A stretch of DNA of 17,503 nt. It comes from an uncultured Oscillospiraceae bacterium. GTDB taxonomy: Bacteria > Bacillota > Clostridia > Oscillospirales > Oscillospiraceae. Both the position numbers and the translations under genes were made by a program. Positions 14,189 to 17,503 of the stretch are shown piece after piece. Each line of letters opens with the position of its first letter. Positions within the stretch are counted from its first letter, which is position 1. Location: positions 1 through 17,503 of the forward strand of contig CAKTFW010000028.1 in assembly GCA_934561175.1 (NCBI GenBank), read 5' to 3'. The notes under the pieces were generated by a model. That model was given only the letters and a program-made list of their open reading frames with translations. It searched no databases and was not told the DNA's origin.

Positions 14189-15280
14189 ATGAAGAACCAC
14201 AAAAGAATACCGTTTCTGCTATTGACTCTGGCGCTGCTGTGTATGTCGCTGACTGTATCTGCATTTGCTGCGGAAGCCCCTGTATTTCTCGATGTAACAG
14301 AAGAATCGCCCTGGTATGAGAGCGTTACATACGCTGCCGAGCAGGGTATCACATCCGGTACTGGGAATGGGTATTTCTCGCCTGACCTTGCCATGACCGT
14401 CCGACAGTGGACGGTCATGGTATGCCGTGCAGTGGATAAGCAGCCTAACGAGCAGTATGATGCCGGCTTCGGCACAGCAGAACTGCGCCTCGTATTCGAT
14501 GAAGGCTGGCTTTATATGCATGTCATGACGGAACCTGATGTTCGAATGTGCCGTGGCGCATTATACGAAAGTGCCTTCCGCGTGTTCGGTATTCCCATCT
14601 ACAGCTATGAGCTGTATGAAAACAGGACAACGATGGGTACTGCGGAAAACTGCGTGCGGATTGCCAAAGAACTGGGTATTTGCGCCGAGGAAGCTATGGC
14701 AAATGACATCATGACGCGGGGCGAAACGATCCAGTTGCTTTACCTCCTCGGCACTCAGGAGTATCAGGTGTCTGATCCTCCAATTATGAGCGAGTTGGAT
14801 ATTCGGAATCCTGACGGCATGGACATCAATAAGTTCCTGCTGGAGCTGGAGGAGATCCCTCAAGAGATCCGGGACAAGTATCAGGCATCCGGTTGGAAGT
14901 ACATCATCGACTGCGAAGCAATTGCCCAATATGCTCAGGAACTGAATGTAAACTGCATTGGTGTTTGCGATTACGGCAAGAAAGCCATCTGCGTTTCTGA
15001 AAGCAGTGCCACAATCCACGAATTCGGGCACTTCCTCCACAGCACCATTGGATTTCCTGCATCTTTCGACGCCATATACGAAAAGAAGTCTCAAAATGCA
15101 CTTATTCTACTTCGAGAGTATTCGCTGACGAACAGCAAGGAGTATTTTGCCGACTGCTTCAGATATTGGGTATGGTATCAGGATCATGCCGAGCGCCTTG
15201 CTTTGCTCCAAGAATCAGCCCCGGAAACCTATGCTTTCTTCTATAACTTCGCTGAAAGCGGTTGGAGTAAAACCGGCTAA
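14189..15280 (+). CDS. Secreted S-layer-homology protein with M34/PPEP-like zinc metalloprotease domain, 363 aa
   Basis: A signal peptide (MKNHKRIPFLLLTLALLCMS, cleaved near SAFA-AEA, residue 27-28) is followed by one clear SLH domain, about 33-82 (FLDVTEESPWYESVTYAAEQ; FSPDLAMTVRQWTVMVCRA). Two degenerate SLH-like repeats lie about 95-135 and 150-190 (TRGETIQLLYLL). The C-terminal domain (about 200-363) has the zinc site HEFGH (H277, E278, H281), a third ligand E318 in KEYFAD, and Tyr311 seven residues before it. This Tyr-x6-Glu spacing matches anthrax lethal factor and the clostridial Pro-Pro endopeptidases. The protein would sit on the cell wall and cut proline-rich surface proteins; substrate and SLH-binding ability are inferred. 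AAGGGAG precedes the start. Confidence 0.75.
   Translation: MKNHKRIPFLLLTLALLCMSLTVSAFAAEAPVFLDVTEESPWYESVTYAAEQGITSGTGNGYFSPDLAMTVRQWTVMVCRAVDKQPNEQYDAGFGTAELRLVFDEGWLYMHVMTEPDVRMCRGALYESAFRVFGIPIYSYELYENRTTMGTAENCVRIAKELGICAEEAMANDIMTRGETIQLLYLLGTQEYQVSDPPIMSELDIRNPDGMDINKFLLELEEIPQEIRDKYQASGWKYIIDCEAIAQYAQELNVNCIGVCDYGKKAICVSESSATIHEFGHFLHSTIGFPASFDAIYEKKSQNALILLREYSLTNSKEYFADCFRYWVWYQDHAERLALLQESAPETYAFFYNFAESGWSKTG
14391..14420. repeat. Perfect 12-bp inverted repeat inside the SLH coding region
   Basis: CCATGACCGTCC (14391-14402) and its exact reverse complement (14409-14420) flank GACAGT. It encodes the AMTVRQWTVM part of the first SLH domain, whose near-symmetrical residues may explain it. 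A stable mRNA hairpin is expected. Confidence 0.6.
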
Positions 15281-15318
15281 CAGCATGTCCATTCAATCAA
15301 ATACTTTCCCCTAATAGC

Positions 15319-15366
15319 AAGAAGGGCATGGGGTGACTTCGCTCAAAGTTTCCCTATGCCCTTCTT
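15319..15366 (+). terminator. Candidate terminator after the SLH protease gene
   Basis: A 15-bp stem with one G-U pair (15319-15333 and 15352-15366) and an 18-base loop lies 38 bases after the stop codon. The tail is only TTT within TTCTTTGAGG, so termination may be partial, letting some transcription reach the next gene. Confidence 0.55.
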
Positions 15367-15407
15367 TGAGGATAGAACATAATCACATTTTAAGGAGGAA
15401 TCTATGT

Positions 15408-16034
15408 ATGCCATGGGTTATTACAAACGATAAATTCTTCGTTCGCAGCGACAGGCGGGGATGTGCAACCCCCGTCGTGGATAAGCGTCGCGCAAAGGTG
15501 TTCGTTGAGCGCTTCAATGCAGACGAATTCCTGCGCAGCCTGCCAAAGGCGATGAAAAATCTCGGATACTATGTAGCCCCTGAAGATGCGGGAGCTGAAA
15601 TGCGGTCCATCGCCGCGCAACATCCTGAAGTGCTTTCTGCGCCCAGACGAGATCCGGACCTGATTGAACCGGGTTACTATCTGGAAGCCATCAGAGCATT
15701 CCGTGGATTCATTCAGGACATTCAAAAGGCACGACCGAAACTGGAGGAACAGCAGATCCACGCCGAAATGGAGATAGAGGATCTTCTGCACGCGGCAGAG
15801 TTCTATGATTTGGCCTGCGATCAGGGCTTTGATATCTACCAGCGCCTCCGTGAAGCACGGATACGGCGTCGTAATTGCAAAAACGCCGTCGCTTGGATTG
15901 ACTTCGTTTTAGATGCCAATCCCGATGAGTTTCTGCGCCACGATCCATCACCGCGTATCAGCGGAACGCAACACCGGCAGTATCGCCCCAGAGCGCTGCC
16001 TGAGTTGTTCGAGGAACTGAGCAGTCTTTCATAA
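15408..16034 (+). CDS. Hypothetical protein, 208 aa
   Basis: I do not recognise a domain. The protein is charged and soluble, with no signal peptide or membrane segment. The N-terminal part (about 1-70) is mixed, with MPWVITNDKFFVRS and FVERFNADEFLRSLPKAM. The middle (about 90-160) is predicted mostly helical, with ARPKLEEQQIHAEMEIEDLL and a basic REARIRRRNCKNAVAW helix that could contact nucleic acid or another protein. The C-terminus is Arg/Pro-rich. An earlier ATG at 15404 gives only a 9-codon frame. The ATG at 15408 lies 9 bases after AAGGAGG and is chosen. Small proteins of this type often accompany phage or conjugative DNA, which would fit the right-hand segment, but this is only a hunch. 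Confidence 0.7.
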   Translation: MPWVITNDKFFVRSDRRGCATPVVDKRRAKVFVERFNADEFLRSLPKAMKNLGYYVAPEDAGAEMRSIAAQHPEVLSAPRRDPDLIEPGYYLEAIRAFRGFIQDIQKARPKLEEQQIHAEMEIEDLLHAAEFYDLACDQGFDIYQRLREARIRRRNCKNAVAWIDFVLDANPDEFLRHDPSPRISGTQHRQYRPRALPELFEELSSLS

Positions 16035-16073
16035 AAAAGTATCTCCAATGCGATACTGCATTGGAGATACTTT
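16033..16073. terminator. Bidirectional terminator between convergent genes
   Basis: A perfect 16-bp stem (16036-16051 and 16058-16073) with a 6-base loop fills the gap between the two stop codons. Read leftward it ends in a run of six U residues, so it is best suited to the ATPase gene. Rightward the tail is only UUU. Confidence 0.85.
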
Positions 16074-16076
16074 CGA

Positions 16077-17435
16077 TTACAGGCATATTGTCATATAGGG
16101 CGGGATACAAAGGATATTATCTTTCTCAATGAGATTGCGCGGGTGAATAATATAGCATCTGCCAATCCTGCTCTTGTATTTTTCCTTGAAGCGCTTTAGA
16201 GATTCAAAGGAATACTTAGCGCTGGACTTTACTTCGATGGGATACATCTTGTACTTCGTCTTACTATTATTGGCAATAATAAAATCGATCTCAATGTCAT
16301 TTCTGCGCTTTTCCGCATTGTACTGGGTATAGAAGAACAGGCGGTGTCCATTAGAAACCAACATCTGTGCAATCACATTCTCGTAAAGCATTCCCTCATT
16401 CAGTCCGAGCTTTCCTGCAAAGATCTGCTTGTAAACCTCGTCCTCCAGAAGTTCGTTTTCGTCAAATGCATGGCTGACAAGCAATCCAGTATCACCTAAA
16501 TAGCATTTGATGTAGGTATCCGACTCTGTGAGAGACAGGCCAACATTCGGATCACTGACGCGCCTACACTCGTTTGCAATCATGGAGTCCGACAGCCAGA
16601 AGAAGGTTTCTTCATATTGATCTGCCATAGAGCCTTCTACGATTTTGTTGAAGACAACTCGTTTTTCATGTCTGGACAGCAAACCGGGAATCTGGTCGAA
16701 AATAGCCAAAACCTTGGAGCGATATTGTGCTTTGATTTTCATGATGTCATTGCGGTAAAGCTCCAGAATATCCCGCTTTTCAGCATCCGATTTTCCAAAG
16801 TCTTTTTGACCTTCAAGAAAAGCAACAATGCTCATGGGCATACCGCCCACCAGCAGGTATTGCTTGAACAAAAGCATGGCCTTATTGTGCATACTTCGCT
16901 CCAGAGGGACTCTCTTCTCGAAACAATCTCTGATATATGGGATCAGCGGCGCTTCGTTAAGTGCCCAGCAGAATTCCTCAAAATCCAGCGGGTACATCTT
17001 GAGATGCCGTTCTTCTGAAGGAATCACAATATCCTTTACATTTTCTTTGATTGAGATCAAAGAACCGGTTTCAAGGAAATCATACCGACCATCTGCCACC
17101 AAATACTTGATCGCTTCGCGTGCTTTTGGGAAAAGCTGAACCTCATCAAAGATAATCGCACTTTCGCGCGGGTAGAGCTGTACGCCGTATTGAACGGACA
17201 GCAGCATATAGAATGTGTCGAGATCATTCAAATGCAGTTGAAAATAGCTCTTGACATTTTCAGGGGCCTTTGCAAAGTCAATGAGGATATAGCTTTTATA
17301 TTCGTTTTTGGCGAATTCCTCGACTACGGTGGATTTTCCAATTCGACGAGCACCTTCCACCAACAGAGCTTTCTGCCCGTTAGCCTCCTGTTTCCATGCG
17401 AGAAACTTGTTATAAATCTTTCGTTTGAAAAGCAT
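16077..17435 (-). CDS. AAA-family ATPase with DUF4143 C-terminal nuclease-like domain, 452 aa
   Basis: A member of the AAA_14/DUF4143 family common in anaerobes and often strain-variable. The Walker A motif GARRIGKST is at 28-36, Walker B AIIFDEVQ has D97 and E98, and TGSLISI near 123-129 is a sensor-like strand. LVGGMP near 196-200 precedes a winged-helix-like middle. The C-terminal DUF4143 domain has IEIDFII (D384) and PIEVKSS (E401, K403), a PD-(D/E)xK-type arrangement, with YENVIAQML before it. The frame opens at 17465, but GAGGTG lies 6 bases before the ATG at 17435. Codon use is more AT-rich than in the left half of the window. The biological role of this family is not established; mobile-element or defence links are speculative. 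Confidence 0.85.
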   Translation of the reverse strand: MLFKRKIYNKFLAWKQEANGQKALLVEGARRIGKSTVVEEFAKNEYKSYILIDFAKAPENVKSYFQLHLNDLDTFYMLLSVQYGVQLYPRESAIIFDEVQLFPKAREAIKYLVADGRYDFLETGSLISIKENVKDIVIPSEERHLKMYPLDFEEFCWALNEAPLIPYIRDCFEKRVPLERSMHNKAMLLFKQYLLVGGMPMSIVAFLEGQKDFGKSDAEKRDILELYRNDIMKIKAQYRSKVLAIFDQIPGLLSRHEKRVVFNKIVEGSMADQYEETFFWLSDSMIANECRRVSDPNVGLSLTESDTYIKCYLGDTGLLVSHAFDENELLEDEVYKQIFAGKLGLNEGMLYENVIAQMLVSNGHRLFFYTQYNAEKRRNDIEIDFIIANNSKTKYKMYPIEVKSSAKYSFESLKRFKEKYKSRIGRCYIIHPRNLIEKDNILCIPPYMTICL

Positions 17436-17453
17436 GTGCATCACCTCACAGAT

Positions 17454-17482
17454 AGAATAGCACATCTCCCGATAATCCGCAA
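17454..17482 (-). promoter_or_regulatory. Weak candidate promoter of the DUF4143 ATPase gene
   Basis: Read leftward, TTGCGG (17477-17482) and TATTCT (17454-17459) have a 17-base spacer. The predicted start near 17447 leaves a leader of about 12 bases that begins at the ribosome binding site, which is unusually short. Confidence 0.3.
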
Positions 17483-17503
17483 GTTTAATATAGCAACATT
17501 TTC

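Noticed and set aside
13941..14264. N-terminal extension of the kinase frame to an ATG at 14264
   Set aside because: It runs antisense into the signal-peptide codons of the SLH gene, lacks kinase or PAS similarity, and is likely chance openness of the strand opposite a GC3-rich gene remnant.

Overview
This window looks like chromosome from a spore-forming, low-to-mid GC member of the Clostridia, probably an Oscillospiraceae/Ruminococcaceae-type gut anaerobe. The evidence is a spoIIGA-sigE sporulation pair, a small DUF951 protein, a Firmicutes-type yybP-ykoY leader, strong AGGAGG ribosome binding sites, and intrinsic terminators with U-tails. The species cannot be named from the sequence.

Layout. 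Positions 2-97 hold the last codons of a rightward gene cut by the window edge. A leftward pair follows: an unrecognised 104-residue protein and a three-repeat S1-type RNA-binding protein (84-1375). Diverging from it are a DUF951 protein and a radical SAM enzyme (1441-2534), closed by a strong terminator. Next is spoIIGA-sigE (2631-4177), which makes and activates the mother-cell sigma factor of sporulation. A stand-alone D-galactonate dehydratase gene, dgoD (4293-5441), has its own near-consensus promoter with a perfect palindrome over the -10 box. A two-gene operon (5680-8246) encodes a DHHW/AlgJ-like protein and an AlgI-like MBOAT O-acyltransferase, probably for O-acetylation of a surface polymer.

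The leftward block 8286-12313 holds a PMCA-type P-type ATPase and mnmA. The ATPase is preceded by a promoter, a manganese-sensing yybP-ykoY riboswitch, and a terminator/antiterminator switch whose competing helices can be traced base by base. The riboswitch points to Mn2+ (or Mn2+/Ca2+) efflux.

From about 12457 rightwards the character changes. A hybrid histidine kinase gene is broken twice: one base is missing from an A-run inside its receiver domain, and its 5' end is lost near 13930. Beyond that break are the 3' remnant of a rightward gene, a secreted S-layer-homology protein with an anthrax-lethal-factor/Pro-Pro-endopeptidase-like zinc protease site, an unrecognised 208-residue protein, and a leftward AAA/DUF4143 ATPase. 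This right-hand segment looks like acquired or rearranged accessory DNA. No tRNA, rRNA, CRISPR array or recognisable transposase was seen.
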